Origin: Hyphomicrobiales bacterium
Lineage (GTDB): Bacteria; Pseudomonadota; Alphaproteobacteria; Rhizobiales; Beijerinckiaceae
Direction of reading: 5' to 3'
Length of the DNA stretch: 64,000 nucleotides
Assembly (NCBI GenBank): GCA_027489535.1
Contig: JAIXZO010000002.1
Span: forward strand, 124,001 to 188,000
Shown here: positions 8,141-17,410 of the stretch, one piece after another
How positions within the stretch are numbered: position 1 is the stretch's first letter
Layout of the letters: each line of letters starts with the position of its first letter
Notes under the pieces: model-generated
The model's input: the letters and a program-made list of their open reading frames with translations, nothing else
The model's database searches: none
What the model was told of the DNA's origin: nothing
Position numbers and translations under genes: made by a program

Positions 8141-9556
8141 ATGACCGCGCATCATTCCGTTCCCTTCGCCCGGCCCTCGGCCGAAACGGTCGCCGCGGTC
8201 ACGCTCGAGCTGCAGAAGCGCTACGGCAACCGCGTGGTCACGAGCCTCGCGGTGCGCGAGCAGCACGGGCATACGCTGACCTGGACCGCGAATCAGCCGC
8301 CGGACATGGTGGTGTGGCCCGAGACGACCGAAGAGGTCTCCGAGATCGTGAAGGTCTGCGCCGCGCACGGCATGCCGATCATCCCCTACGGTACCGGCAC
8401 CTCGCTGGAAGGCCACGTGAACGCGCCCTACGGCGGCGTTTCGGTCGATACGAGCAGGATGAACGGCCTCGTGGCGGTGCATCCGGAAGATCTCGACTGC
8501 GTCGTGCAGCCGGGCATGACCCGCAAGACGCTCAACGAGCTGCTGCGCGATCAGGGCCTGTTCTTTCCCATCGATCCGGGCGCGGACGCGTCCATCGGCG
8601 GGATGGTCTCCACCCGCGCCTCGGGCACCAATGCCGTGCGCTACGGCACGATGAAAGACAACGTGGTCTCGCTGACCGCGGTGCTGCCCTCGGGCGAGAT
8701 CGTCAAGACGGCAAGCCGGGCGAAGAAGTCCTCCGCCGGCTACGATCTGACGCGTTTGCTGGTGGGGGCGGAAGGCACGCTCGGCATCATCACCGAGATC
8801 ACGCTGAAGCTGTACGGCATCCCCGAGGCGATTTCGGGCGGCATCTGCCCGTTCCCGAGCGTGCGCGCGGCTTGCGACGCGGCGATCATGACCATCCAGA
8901 CCGGCATCCCGATCGCGCGCGTGGAACTGGCGGACGCGCTGCAGGTGAAGGCCTTCAACCTGCATGCCAAGCTCGGCCTGCCCGAGACGCCGATGCTGTT
9001 CATCGAATTCCACGGCAGCGAGGAGAGCGTGAAGGAGCAATCCACGCGCTTCGGCGAAATCGCCGACGAATTCGGCGGCGGGCCGTTCGAATGGACGACG
9101 AAGCCCGAAGACCGGACGAAGCTGTGGCAGGCGCGCCATGACGCCTATTGGTCGTGCTTCACGCTGCGGCCCGGCGCGAAGACGGTGGCGACCGACGTGT
9201 GCGTGCCGCTGTCGCGCTTGGCGGATTGCGTGGAGGAGACGCATCGCGACATCGCCGAGACGGGGATCATCTCGCCCATCGTCGGCCATGTCGGCGACGG
9301 CAATTTCCACCTGACGCCGATGGTGGACATCGAAAACCCCGAGGAAATGCGGGTGATCGAGGAGTTCCTCGACCGGTTGGTGAAGCGCGCGCTGGCGATG
9401 GAAGGCACTTGCACCGGCGAGCACGGGGTCGGCCAGAAGAAGATGAAATATCTCGAGCTGGAGCACAGCGCCGCGACGCTCGACACCATGCGCGTGATCA
9501 AGCGCGCGCTCGACCCGCAGGGCATCATGAACCCGGGGAAGATCTTCCGGGGTTGA
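8141..9556 (+). CDS. FAD-binding oxidase, GlcD/D-lactate dehydrogenase type
   Basis: Flavoprotein of the vanillyl-alcohol oxidase/GlcD superfamily that oxidises a D-2-hydroxy acid such as D-lactate or glycolate. The FAD_binding_4 domain is clear (PPDMVVWPETTEEV, IPYGTGTSLEGH, GMVSTRASGTNAVRYGTMKDNV, LVGAEGTLGIITEITLKL). The C-terminal FAD-linked oxidase domain has GHVGDGNFHLTP and GEHGVGQKKMKYL. The ATG at 8141 gives 471 residues; the upstream extension of the frame is not family-like. No GlcE/GlcF partners are adjacent, which favours a single-subunit D-lactate dehydrogenase, but this is inference. Confidence 0.88.
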   Translation: MTAHHSVPFARPSAETVAAVTLELQKRYGNRVVTSLAVREQHGHTLTWTANQPPDMVVWPETTEEVSEIVKVCAAHGMPIIPYGTGTSLEGHVNAPYGGVSVDTSRMNGLVAVHPEDLDCVVQPGMTRKTLNELLRDQGLFFPIDPGADASIGGMVSTRASGTNAVRYGTMKDNVVSLTAVLPSGEIVKTASRAKKSSAGYDLTRLLVGAEGTLGIITEITLKLYGIPEAISGGICPFPSVRAACDAAIMTIQTGIPIARVELADALQVKAFNLHAKLGLPETPMLFIEFHGSEESVKEQSTRFGEIADEFGGGPFEWTTKPEDRTKLWQARHDAYWSCFTLRPGAKTVATDVCVPLSRLADCVEETHRDIAETGIISPIVGHVGDGNFHLTPMVDIENPEEMRVIEEFLDRLVKRALAMEGTCTGEHGVGQKKMKYLELEHSAATLDTMRVIKRALDPQGIMNPGKIFRG

Positions 9557-9580
9557 GGGCCGGCAACACCTCCCGTGCAC

Positions 9581-9684
9581 TTCATGGTGAGGAAGCGCGA
9601 AGCGCCGTCTCGAACCATCGGGGTTTTCCGCCGGTAGAGGATGGTTCGAGACGCCCCGCTCTGCGGGGCTCCTCACCATGAGGG
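9581..9684. repeat. Nested palindromic intergenic repeat, copy 1
   Basis: Two nested inverted repeats. The outer arms are TCATGGTGAGGA (9582-9593) and TCCTCACCATGA (9670-9681). The inner arms are CGTCTCGAACCATC (9606-9619) and GATGGTTCGAGACG (9640-9653). Both pairs are perfect. Related but more diverged copies occur at 47600-47700 and 49208-49310. The rest of the 9557-9799 gap holds nothing I can name. Confidence 0.85.
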
Positions 9685-9799
9685 TGTTGTGGGTCGGGGC
9701 TTTTTCGCCGTTCCCCCGCGTTTCATCTTCCGGTCGCGTTCGTGCCGCGTTTTCGGATAGGCTTCCGCTCCGATCACGAAGCGAACGGACGGCGGCATC

Positions 9800-12700
9800 T
9801 TGCGCGACTTCCTTACCGGCCTCGCGGTCGCGGTGATCTTGGTTCTCACCGCGGCCTTGGCGGGCCCTTATTTCGTGAACTGGACGGCGCACCGCGACCG
9901 CGTGGAGCGTGAAATCGCGCATGCGCTCGGCCGGCCGGTGCAGGTGGCGGGCGAGATCAAGCTGCGGCTTTTGCCGACGCCCGTGCTGCAGCTCGCCAAG
10001 CTGACCGTGGGCGCGGACCCGAACGCGCCTGTGCTGGCGGCGGAATCGGTGTCGCTCGAAATCGCCACCGCCTCCCTGCTGCGCGGCGAAATCCGGGTGC
10101 TCGACGCGACGCTCGACGGCGCGCGGCTGGATCTGACGCTCGACGAGCGCGGGCGCATCGCGGGGGGCGGTGCGGTGCGGCCGAATTCCGGCGCAACGCC
10201 GATCGCGGTGGAGCGCTTCGTGGTGCGGCGCTCGACGTTTTTTCTGCATGACGTGCCGGGCGGGCCGGGACGACTGGTCACGGGCATCGACGCCGAGGCC
10301 CGCGCGCCTTCGCTCGCGGGGCCTTGGCGCGTGACCGGGCGCGGCAGCGTCGGCGGGCGTGTCAACGAGCTGCGGCTTTCGACCGGCGAGCCGGAGCCGG
10401 ACGGGGCATTTCGTATGCGCGCCGCGATGTTCGAGCCCGAAGGCCGGCGGATCGATTTCGACGGGCGCGTCGGAGCCGATGCGATCGAAGGCAAGCTGCA
10501 ATGGGCCGGGAAGGTCGCGTTGCCGGGGCCGGAGGGACTGGTCGAGCGCAATGCCTCGGCCTCCGCCATGCTGCGCGCGCGCGGCCGGGCCGTGACGCTG
10601 GATGCCGTCGAGATCGACGGCGGCGAAGAGACCGGGCTGAAACTGACCGGCAAGGGGGCGTTCGAACTCGGTGCGGCGGGCGGGCTCTCGCTCGATCTCG
10701 AAGCGCGCACGCTCGACCTCGACCGGGCGGCGGGCGGGGATGCGGTGCGCGCGCCTTTCGCCGTCGCGGCCCTATGGGGCGAGGCGATCGAGCGCGGCGA
10801 GCGGGATCGACCGACCTTGCCGCTGCGCATCGGGCTGAGCGTGCCTGCCGTGCTGCTTGGCGGCGATACCGTGCGCGACGTGTTTTTCGAACTGCGGATG
10901 CAGGGCCGCGCCGTCCGCATCGAGGGTTTCAAGGCCGGGTTGCCCGGAAGCGCCGTACTGACGGCGTCGGGCGATGCGGGGTCGGAGACGGGGCTGCGCT
11001 TTGCGGGCCCGATCTCGCTGACCGCGACGGACGCGCCGCGCCTTGCCGGCTGGCTGACCGGCGACCCCTCCGGACGGTCGAGCCGGCTCGGTGCGGGTCG
11101 GCTCGATTTCCGCGGCGACGTTTCGGCTTCACCCGGGGTGATCGGCATGCGCATCGAGCGGTTGGGCTTCGATCGCTCCAGCGTTTCCGGCGTCGTGCGT
11201 TACGCGCCGCGCGAGGGGACGACGGCGGGACGCGTGCAGGCGCAGCTCTCGTCGGAACGGCTGGTGCTGGACGATCTGCCGGATCTCTCACCCCTCGGCT
11301 ACGGCCTTTCGGGCATGAACGTGACCGTTCTGCTCGATGCGCGGAACGTCGGCTTGCTGCGTGCGGGCGTCGGCGCGGGGCGGGTGGTCGCACGGCTCTC
11401 GTCGGACGAAAACGGCCTCGACGTGGAGACGCTCGACATCGTCGACGTGGCGGGCGCGACCGTGCGGGCGCGGGGCCGATTGGGGCCGAACGGCGGGCGG
11501 TTGACCGCCGATGCCGAGGTGCGGCGGCCCGAGGCCGCGGCGGCGATCCTGACGCGGTTCGTGCCCGGTCCGATCAGCGCCGGATTGGCGGAGCGCGCGC
11601 CCGATCTCGGCCCCTTGCGGCTGTCCTTGGTGGCGGAGCGGGCCGCGGGCGAGGCCGCGCCGGTGACGTTCTCCCTGCAGGGCAACGCCGCCGGAACCGC
11701 CGTTTCGGGCCGGGGGGAATGGCCGTTTGCGGCGGGTCTTGCGGGCCTCAAGGCCACATGGACGGCGGAAAGCGCCGACGTGCCGCAATTTCTGCGTCAG
11801 TTGGGTTTGGAAACGCTGCCTCTGCCCGTGGGCGGGCGCGCGACGGCGACGGCGGAGATGGATGCCGCGACCGGCAAGGGCTCCGTGCGGCTCGTCGTGC
11901 CCGGCGGCGCGGCGGCGGCGGATTTCATGCGGCAGGGCGAGGGCGCGACCGGGACGCTCGTCGTCGAGGGCGAGGATTGGGGACCGGTGCTGCAGACGGT
12001 CGGGTTCCCGATGCCGGACTTGGCTGCGCGGGTGCCCGTGACCGCGCGCGCCCGCCTCGTCTCCGCGCCCGACCGGATCACGGCCGAAGGGTTGGAGGCC
12101 CGCGTGGCGGGGCAAGGCGTGACGGGGACGCTCTCGCTTTTGACGGGGGCGAACCGGATCGAGGGGCGGCTTTCGACGGACCGCTTGGATTTTTCGACGC
12201 TCGCGGCCTTTGCGCTCGGCCCGGCCGCGCCGCCGCGCGCGGGCTCGCTCTGGTCGTCCCAGCGGTTTACGCCGCCGGCGCCGCCGCGTTTCGGCGCGGC
12301 GTTGACGCTGGAAGCCGCGCGCCTCGACCTGCCGTTCGGGCCGCCGGCGGAAAATGCGGTGATCGGGGCGACCTGGATCGGCGAACGACTGGAATTGCGG
12401 CTCGACTCGGCGACGCTCGGCCCCGGCACGGCCGCGGGCTCCGTCGCGCTGCGGCGGGACGGGGGCAGGGCGGCCGCGACGGCGCGGGTCGCGTTGCGCG
12501 GCGTGCCGGCCGAATTGCTGCTCGGGCGCGACCAGCCGCTGAGCGGGCTCGTCGATCTCGATCTCGACGGCGGGAGCGTGGGCGAAAGTCCGGCGGGACT
12601 CGTCGCCGGCGCGTCCGGGGCGGGACGCATCGTTCTGCGCGATGTTCGTCTCGCCAAGCTCGATCCTTCTGCGGCGGAAAAGGCGGCGCTCGGGGCGGAG

Positions 12701-13258
12701 GCGGCCGGCGTGACGGACGGCCGCCGCGTGCAGGAGATCGCCGGCCGCGCGCTCGAAGAAGGCCCCTTCGTCGCCGGGAGTCCGGTCGAATTCTCCGTCG
12801 CGGTTTCGGGCGGGGCGGTGAAGTTCGGCAGTTTCGTCGTGCCGCGCGGAGACGGGATCTTGCTGGGCGCGGGCACGCATGACCTGAAGACCGGGCGTTT
12901 CGACATGCGGCTGGTGCTGAGCGCCGCCGCGCCGCCGAAGGGTTGGCCGGCACCGCCGCCCGAGATCGCGGTGGTGTGGAGAGGATCTCCCGGCTCGCCC
13001 TTGGTACGGGACGTCGATGCAGGCGCACTCGCCAATCTGCTGACCACGCGTGCGGTGTCGCGCGAGTTGGAGCGCATCGAGGTGATGGAGCTCGACATGC
13101 GCGAGCGGGCGTTCTTCATGCGTCGCTTGCGGGCGGACCGGGAACGCGCCGAGCAGGCGCGGCGGGCGGCCGAGGAGGCCGCGCGGGCCGACGCACTGCG
13201 CATGTTGGGAGACGCGCCTCCCGTTCAGCCCGGCGAAGTTTCCCCGCCGCCGCGATAA
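9800..13258 (+). CDS. AsmA family outer-membrane biogenesis protein
   Basis: Very large (1152 residues) AsmA-like protein. It has an N-terminal signal-anchor (FLTGLAVAVILVLTAALAGPYFVNW), the typical follow-on REIAHALGRPVQVAGEIKLRLLPTPVLQLAKLTVG, and long beta-rich repeats expected to lie in the periplasm. The AsmA/TamB/YhdP group bridges the two membranes and is linked to phospholipid transport. The C terminus ends with an Arg/Ala-rich helix (about 1110-1140). The TTG at 9800 is the only start upstream of the anchor. The last 34 bases overlap the convergent RHH gene. Confidence 0.85.
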   Translation: MRDFLTGLAVAVILVLTAALAGPYFVNWTAHRDRVEREIAHALGRPVQVAGEIKLRLLPTPVLQLAKLTVGADPNAPVLAAESVSLEIATASLLRGEIRVLDATLDGARLDLTLDERGRIAGGGAVRPNSGATPIAVERFVVRRSTFFLHDVPGGPGRLVTGIDAEARAPSLAGPWRVTGRGSVGGRVNELRLSTGEPEPDGAFRMRAAMFEPEGRRIDFDGRVGADAIEGKLQWAGKVALPGPEGLVERNASASAMLRARGRAVTLDAVEIDGGEETGLKLTGKGAFELGAAGGLSLDLEARTLDLDRAAGGDAVRAPFAVAALWGEAIERGERDRPTLPLRIGLSVPAVLLGGDTVRDVFFELRMQGRAVRIEGFKAGLPGSAVLTASGDAGSETGLRFAGPISLTATDAPRLAGWLTGDPSGRSSRLGAGRLDFRGDVSASPGVIGMRIERLGFDRSSVSGVVRYAPREGTTAGRVQAQLSSERLVLDDLPDLSPLGYGLSGMNVTVLLDARNVGLLRAGVGAGRVVARLSSDENGLDVETLDIVDVAGATVRARGRLGPNGGRLTADAEVRRPEAAAAILTRFVPGPISAGLAERAPDLGPLRLSLVAERAAGEAAPVTFSLQGNAAGTAVSGRGEWPFAAGLAGLKATWTAESADVPQFLRQLGLETLPLPVGGRATATAEMDAATGKGSVRLVVPGGAAAADFMRQGEGATGTLVVEGEDWGPVLQTVGFPMPDLAARVPVTARARLVSAPDRITAEGLEARVAGQGVTGTLSLLTGANRIEGRLSTDRLDFSTLAAFALGPAAPPRAGSLWSSQRFTPPAPPRFGAALTLEAARLDLPFGPPAENAVIGATWIGERLELRLDSATLGPGTAAGSVALRRDGGRAAATARVALRGVPAELLLGRDQPLSGLVDLDLDGGSVGESPAGLVAGASGAGRIVLRDVRLAKLDPSAAEKAALGAEAAGVTDGRRVQEIAGRALEEGPFVAGSPVEFSVAVSGGAVKFGSFVVPRGDGILLGAGTHDLKTGRFDMRLVLSAAAPPKGWPAPPPEIAVVWRGSPGSPLVRDVDAGALANLLTTRAVSRELERIEVMELDMRERAFFMRRLRADRERAEQARRAAEEAARADALRMLGDAPPVQPGEVSPPPR

Positions 13259-13455
13259 TGCGCGAGAACCAGAAGTCGCAGGGCGGAGGACAGGTTGGCG
13301 TCCTTGCGCGCCTCGTCCACCGCCGCGACGAGCGCGTTGAGGCTTGATCCGCGCAAGGCCGCGATCTCGCGCAGCGCCTGCCAGAAGGGCTCTTCGAGTG
13401 AGACGCTGGTGCGGTGCCCGGCGATCAGCACGCTGCGTTTGACGATGCCGGTCAC
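13225..13455 (-). CDS. Ribbon-helix-helix domain protein (RHH_4)
   Basis: Small protein of 76 residues matching the alphaproteobacterial RHH_4 family. The beta-strand KRSVLIAGHRTSVSLE precedes two helices (PFWQALREIAALRG, SSLNALVAAVDEAR), a plausible dimeric DNA-binding fold. Its target is unknown. Its start codon overlaps the stop of the DUF4169 gene (ATGA), so the two are translated together, probably downstream of fumC. Its 3' end overlaps the AsmA gene by 34 bases in convergent orientation. Confidence 0.8.
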   Translation of the reverse strand: MTGIVKRSVLIAGHRTSVSLEEPFWQALREIAALRGSSLNALVAAVDEARKDANLSSALRLLVLAHYRGGGETSPG

Positions 13456-13649
13456 GCGCCCTCGGGGGGATCGTCGCGGGTGAGGCGATGGCCTTCGTGG
13501 CGCTTTTCGAAGATGCGTTCTTCGGCCTTGTCGCGCTTCTTCTCCGCGCCGGTCTTGCCGTAGCGGATGCGGTTTTCGGCGGCTTGCTTCTCGGCCGCTT
13601 CGCTCGCCTTGGCCTTGCGGAAGCGGTTCATGTTGATCACGTCGCCCAT
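13452..13649 (-). CDS. DUF4169 family small protein
   Basis: 65-residue highly charged protein beginning MGDVINMNRFRKAKA and continuing as one predicted helix rich in Lys, Glu and Ala. This is the DUF4169 pattern found across alphaproteobacteria; its function is unknown. It lies 10 bases after the fumC stop and overlaps the start of the RHH gene, giving a likely operon fumC-DUF4169-RHH. Confidence 0.78.
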   Translation of the reverse strand: MGDVINMNRFRKAKASEAAEKQAAENRIRYGKTGAEKKRDKAEERIFEKRHEGHRLTRDDPPEGA

Positions 13650-13659
13650 CGCACGCTCC

Positions 13660-15051
13660 TCACTCCGGTTCCAGCATCGCGTCCGGACGCACGATCCGGT
13701 CGAAGGTTTCCGTATCGACGAGGCCCGAACGCAGCGCCTCCTCGCGCAGCGTCGTGCCGTTGCGGTGCGCGGATTTCGCGATTCCCGCGGCGGCATCATA
13801 GCCGATCACGGGCGCGAGCGCCGTCACGAGCATCAGCGAGCGCTCCAGCAACGCGGCGATGCGGTCGCGGTTCGCCGTGATGCCCTCGACGCAATGGACG
13901 CGGAAGCTCTCCGCCGCGTCGGCGAGCAGTTCGACCGATTGCAGCAGCACATCCGCGATCACTGGCTTGTAGACGTTGAGCTCGAAATGGCCGTTCGCTG
14001 CCGCGAAGGCGAGGGTGGTCTGGTTGCCGATGATGCGGGCGGCGACCATCGTCATCGCCTCGGCCTGGGTCGGATTGACCTTGCCGGGCATGATCGACGA
14101 GCCGGGCTCGTTTTCGGGCAGGGAAATCTCTCCGAGCCCGGAGCGCGGGCCCGACGCCATCAGGCGGAGATCGTTCGCGATCTTGTGCAGCGCCGTCGCG
14201 CCGCTTTCGACGGCGGCGTGGACGGCCACGAGCCCGTCATGCGAGGCTAGGGCGGCGAATTTGTCCGGCGCGGAGACGAAGGGCAGGCCGGTGAGATCGG
14301 CGATGGCGGCCGCAAAGGCTTCGGCGAAGCCCTTGCGGCTGTTCAGGCCCGTGCCCACGGCCGTCCCGCCTTGTGCGAGCGGCCACAATTCCGCAAGCGA
14401 GGCGAGGATGCGCGCGGAGGCCTGTTCGACCTGCGCCGCATATCCCCCGAATTCCTGCCCGAGCGTGATGGGGGTCGCGTCCTGCAGATGCGTGCGGCCG
14501 ATCTTCACGATGTCGGAAAAAGCCGCGGATTTGGCCCTCAGCGTCTCGCCGAGCATGTCGAGCGCGGGGATCAGCCGCGTGGCGATTTCGAGCGCGGCGG
14601 CCACATGCATGGCGGTCGGGAACGCGTCGTTGGAGGACTGGCTGCGGTTGACGTGATCGTTGGGATGGACGGGCGACTTGGCGCCCCGCGGTTTGCCGGC
14701 GCGCTCGTTGGCGAGGTTCGCGATGACCTCGTTCACGTTCATGTTGGTCTGCGTGCCGGAGCCCGTCTGCCAGACGACGAGGGGAAAATGCGCGTCGAGC
14801 GACCCCGACGCGACGTCGGTCGCGGCCGCGACGATCGCGTCGGCAACATCCGGAGGCAGATCTCCGAAATCGCGATTCACGACGGCGGCGGCCCGCTTCA
14901 CCAGCCCGAAGGCCCGGATGAGGGCGGGGCGCATGCGCTCTCGGCCGATGCGGAAATTGGTTCGCGAGCGCTCGGTCTGCGCGCCCCAAAGGCTCTCGGC
15001 GGGAACTTCGATCGGCCCGAAACTGTCGGTTTCCGTCCGCGTTCCCGTCAT
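13660..15051 (-). CDS. fumC: Fumarate hydratase class II
   Basis: Iron-independent fumarase of the TCA cycle, 463 residues, converting fumarate to L-malate as a homotetramer. Signatures of the fumarase/aspartase superfamily are present: [46 protein letters not shown] and the catalytic loop [13 protein letters not shown] (about 316-328). The length is normal. ATG at 15051. It precedes the DUF4169 and RHH genes and follows sspB on the same strand with a 25-base gap. Confidence 0.97.
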   Translation of the reverse strand: MTGTRTETDSFGPIEVPAESLWGAQTERSRTNFRIGRERMRPALIRAFGLVKRAAAVVNRDFGDLPPDVADAIVAAATDVASGSLDAHFPLVVWQTGSGTQTNMNVNEVIANLANERAGKPRGAKSPVHPNDHVNRSQSSNDAFPTAMHVAAALEIATRLIPALDMLGETLRAKSAAFSDIVKIGRTHLQDATPITLGQEFGGYAAQVEQASARILASLAELWPLAQGGTAVGTGLNSRKGFAEAFAAAIADLTGLPFVSAPDKFAALASHDGLVAVHAAVESGATALHKIANDLRLMASGPRSGLGEISLPENEPGSSIMPGKVNPTQAEAMTMVAARIIGNQTTLAFAAANGHFELNVYKPVIADVLLQSVELLADAAESFRVHCVEGITANRDRIAALLERSLMLVTALAPVIGYDAAAGIAKSAHRNGTTLREEALRSGLVDTETFDRIVRPDAMLEPE

Positions 15052-15076
15052 CGGCGCCCTCGTTTCAGGTCAGGTG

Positions 15077-15622
15077 TCAGGTCTTCTTGCGGAAGGAATC
15101 CAGGCTGACGATGCGCGAGCCCTCGTCGCCGGCCGGAGCGGCGGCGTCGTCCTGATCGGAGTTGGTCTTCTCCGACTTGGCCGCCTGCGGCAGCTTCACG
15201 GGCGCCGAAGCGTCGTCGGCGGTCTCGTCGTCGTTGACGTCGGAGTCGTTGTCGGCGGTCTCGACGGTGGACAGCTCGAATTTGAGGCCGAAATCGACGG
15301 CCGGGTCCCAAAAGCCCGTCAGCGCCTCGAACGCGACGAGCAGCCGCTCGGGAATGCCCGAAAACGACAGGCCGACCTCGAAGGTGTGCTCGGTGATGCC
15401 GAGATCCCAGAACTGATGCTGGAGAACGATCGTCATCTCTTCCGGGTGCTTGTCGCGCAGGCGCTGCGAGATCCGCACGTTCGGATGGTCGGTCCGGAAG
15501 GAGATGTAGAAGTGATGGTCGCCGGGCAATCCGTTCGCGGCCGCATCCAGAAGGACGTGGCGGACGACGCCCTTGAGCGCGTCCTGAACGAGGAGGTCGT
15601 AACGGATGAGATCCTGAGGCAT
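15077..15622 (-). CDS. sspB: SspB family ClpXP adaptor
   Basis: Adaptor that binds ssrA-tagged peptides from rescued ribosomes and delivers them to ClpXP. The substrate-binding domain covers about residues 1-120 (IRYDLLVQDALKGVV, FYISFRTDHPNVRIS, MTIVLQHQFWDLGI, GIPERLLVAFEALTGFWDP). An acidic, flexible linker follows. The C terminus EGSRIVSLDSFRKK resembles the ClpX-tethering motif. I start at the ATG at 15622 (MPQDLIRYD, 181 residues). It lies directly downstream of ssrA on the same strand, so the tagging RNA and its adaptor are genetic neighbours. Confidence 0.92.
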   Translation of the reverse strand: MPQDLIRYDLLVQDALKGVVRHVLLDAAANGLPGDHHFYISFRTDHPNVRISQRLRDKHPEEMTIVLQHQFWDLGITEHTFEVGLSFSGIPERLLVAFEALTGFWDPAVDFGLKFELSTVETADNDSDVNDDETADDASAPVKLPQAAKSEKTNSDQDDAAAPAGDEGSRIVSLDSFRKKT

Positions 15623-15652
15623 GGCGATCCGAAAGAGCACGAAAAGTAAGGT

Positions 15653-15960
15653 GGAGGCTTCTGTTGCCAGGCGCCTCCGGGCCCCGCCTTACGCGGCTAA
15701 ACGCAAGGACTTTGATTTCGGTACCTGCACCGCATTACGCGGCGACGGCCACCGGAGCATAGTTGTCGTTGGCAACTATAGATTCGGCCCGATGACGGCG
15801 GAACCATGCCGAGCGAAAGAGCACCCTTTACACCCTCGTCGATCCTGTTTCGCCCCCGCCGGAAGCCGCCGCATGCAACGGATTCTGGTGGAGGCGCCGG
15901 GTACTGCCCCCGGGTCCGAAAGGCTTATTCCGATGTCAGTTTATCGCCGTATCCGTCTTG
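15653..15960 (-). ncRNA. ssrA: Transfer-messenger RNA, circularly permuted two-piece form
   Basis: tmRNA that rescues stalled ribosomes. Read on the minus strand, an acceptor piece comes first and ends GGCGCCTCCACCA (CCA at 15888-15886). After a 28-base spacer the coding piece starts GGGGGCGAAACAGGATCGAC at 15857. GGGGGCG pairs with CGCCTCC of the acceptor stem, and GGGT..AAAGG pairs with CCTTT..ACCC to form helix P2. The tag ORF (15773-15735) encodes ANDNYAPVAVAA and stops with TAA. A GGAGGC/GCCTCC hairpin (15678-15653) may end transcription. A TATATT at 15979-15974 is a candidate -10. The outer ends are approximate. Confidence 0.93.
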
Positions 15961-16139
15961 CGACGGCGTTCCCAATATAGGGGCACCACGGCTCGGGCGG
16001 AAGGGGGCACGTGCGGCGCGCAGGCCCCGATCGAGAGCGGTTTTCCGCCGGCGGGCGCAGGCTCCTGTGGGCGACGACGGAAAAGACTCCAAACCGTCGC
16101 CCGGCGCTCTATTCTCGCGCTCCGTTCCCGGAGCAGCCC

Positions 16140-16934
16140 ATGCAGGCCTATCACGACCTTCTCCGCCGCGTTCTCGCGGAAGGCGTCCGCAAATCGGACC
16201 GCACCGGCACGGGCACGCTGTCCGTCTTCGGGCATCAGATGCGTTTCGATCTGTCGAAGGGCTTTCCGCTCGTCACGACCAAGAAGCTGCACCTCAAATC
16301 CATCGTGCATGAACTCCTTTGGTTTCTCGCGGGCGACACCAACACGGCCTATCTCAAGGCGAACGGCGTTTCGATTTGGGACGAGTGGGCCGACGAGAAC
16401 GGCGATCTCGGGCCGGTCTACGGCAAGCAGTGGCGGTCCTGGGCCAGGCCCGACGGCGGCACTGTCGACCAGATCAAGTGGATTCTCGACGAGATCCGCC
16501 GCAACCCGGATTCACGCCGTTTGATCGTGAGCGCGTGGAACCCTGCGGAACTCGACAAGATGGCGCTCGCACCGTGCCATTGCCTGTTCCAGTTCTACGT
16601 CGCCGACGGCAAGCTCTCCTGCCAGCTCTACCAGCGCTCGGCCGACATCTTCCTCGGCGTGCCCTTCAACATCGCGAGCTACGCCCTGCTGACGCATATG
16701 ATGGCGCAGGCGACGGGCCTCGCGGTCGGCGACTTCGTGCACTCCTTCGGGGATGCGCACCTCTATCTGAACCATCTCGAGCAGACCGAATTGCAGCTTT
16801 CGCGCGACGTTCGGCCCCTGCCGACGCTGCGGCTCAACCCGGAGGTCCGCTCGCTCTTCGATTTCACCTACGACGACGTCGTGATCGAGGGCTATGATCC
16901 CCATCCCGCGATCAAGGCTCCGGTGGCCGTCTGA
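16140..16934 (+). CDS. thyA: Thymidylate synthase
   Basis: Converts dUMP and 5,10-methylene-tetrahydrofolate to dTMP and dihydrofolate. The 264-residue length equals that of E. coli ThyA. The catalytic cysteine is C146 in [38 protein letters not shown] and [20 protein letters not shown] are conserved. It starts an operon with a GNAT gene and folA; the dihydrofolate it makes is the substrate of FolA. Start ATG at 16140 ([12 protein letters not shown]). Confidence 0.98.
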   Translation: MQAYHDLLRRVLAEGVRKSDRTGTGTLSVFGHQMRFDLSKGFPLVTTKKLHLKSIVHELLWFLAGDTNTAYLKANGVSIWDEWADENGDLGPVYGKQWRSWARPDGGTVDQIKWILDEIRRNPDSRRLIVSAWNPAELDKMALAPCHCLFQFYVADGKLSCQLYQRSADIFLGVPFNIASYALLTHMMAQATGLAVGDFVHSFGDAHLYLNHLEQTELQLSRDVRPLPTLRLNPEVRSLFDFTYDDVVIEGYDPHPAIKAPVAV

Positions 16935-17410
16935 TGATCCGTCCCGCCGTCGCGGCCGATGCGCCGCTTATCCACGCGCTCGTCTGCGAATTGGCCGAGT
17001 ACGAGCGGCTGTCCGACGAGGTCGAGGCGACCGAGGACATGATCGCGGCGGCGCTGTTCGGCCCCCAGCCGCGCGCCTTCTGCGAGGTCGCGGAGCATGG
17101 CGGGCAGGGCGTCGGCTTCGCGCTCTGGTTCTACACCTTCTCGACCTTCCGCGGCCGTCACGGCATCTATCTGGAAGACCTGTTCGTGCGGCCGGAGCAC
17201 CGCGGCAAGGGGCTCGGCAAGGCCATGCTCGCCAAGCTGGCCCGCCGCTGCGTCACCGAAAATCTCGGCCGACTCGAATGGTCCGTCCTCGACTGGAACG
17301 AACCCTCCATCGATTTCTACAAGGCCATGGGCGCGCAGATGAAGGATGAATGGACCGGGTGCCGCATCGCCGACGAGGCGCTGTGGCGGCTCGCGGACCA
17401 CGCGCGATGA
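16934..17410 (+). CDS. GNAT family N-acetyltransferase (diamine acetyltransferase-like)
   Basis: 158-residue acetyltransferase resembling the spermidine/spermine acetyltransferase group. It has IRPAVAADAPLIHALVCELAEYE at the start, the acetyl-CoA site LEDLFVRPEHRGKGLGKAMLAKLA, and VLDWNEPSIDFYKAMGA. The true substrate is not known. Its ATG shares the last base of the thyA stop and its own stop overlaps the folA ATG (ATGA), so it is translationally coupled on both sides. Its place between two folate enzymes is not explained by its family. Confidence 0.85.
   Translation: MIRPAVAADAPLIHALVCELAEYERLSDEVEATEDMIAAALFGPQPRAFCEVAEHGGQGVGFALWFYTFSTFRGRHGIYLEDLFVRPEHRGKGLGKAMLAKLARRCVTENLGRLEWSVLDWNEPSIDFYKAMGAQMKDEWTGCRIADEALWRLADHAR

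Noticed and set aside
7940-10501. Long minus-strand open frame of 853 codons opposite the FAD oxidase and AsmA genes
   Set aside because: Arg/His/Asp-rich composition without motifs; it is antisense to two well-supported genes.
13488-14250. Overlapping plus-strand reading frames opposite fumC
   Set aside because: Antisense to the conserved fumarase motifs; low-complexity Arg/Ala sequence.
15621-15980. Plus-strand reading frame across the tmRNA gene
   Set aside because: It runs over the tmRNA on the opposite strand and has no ribosome binding site or protein family.
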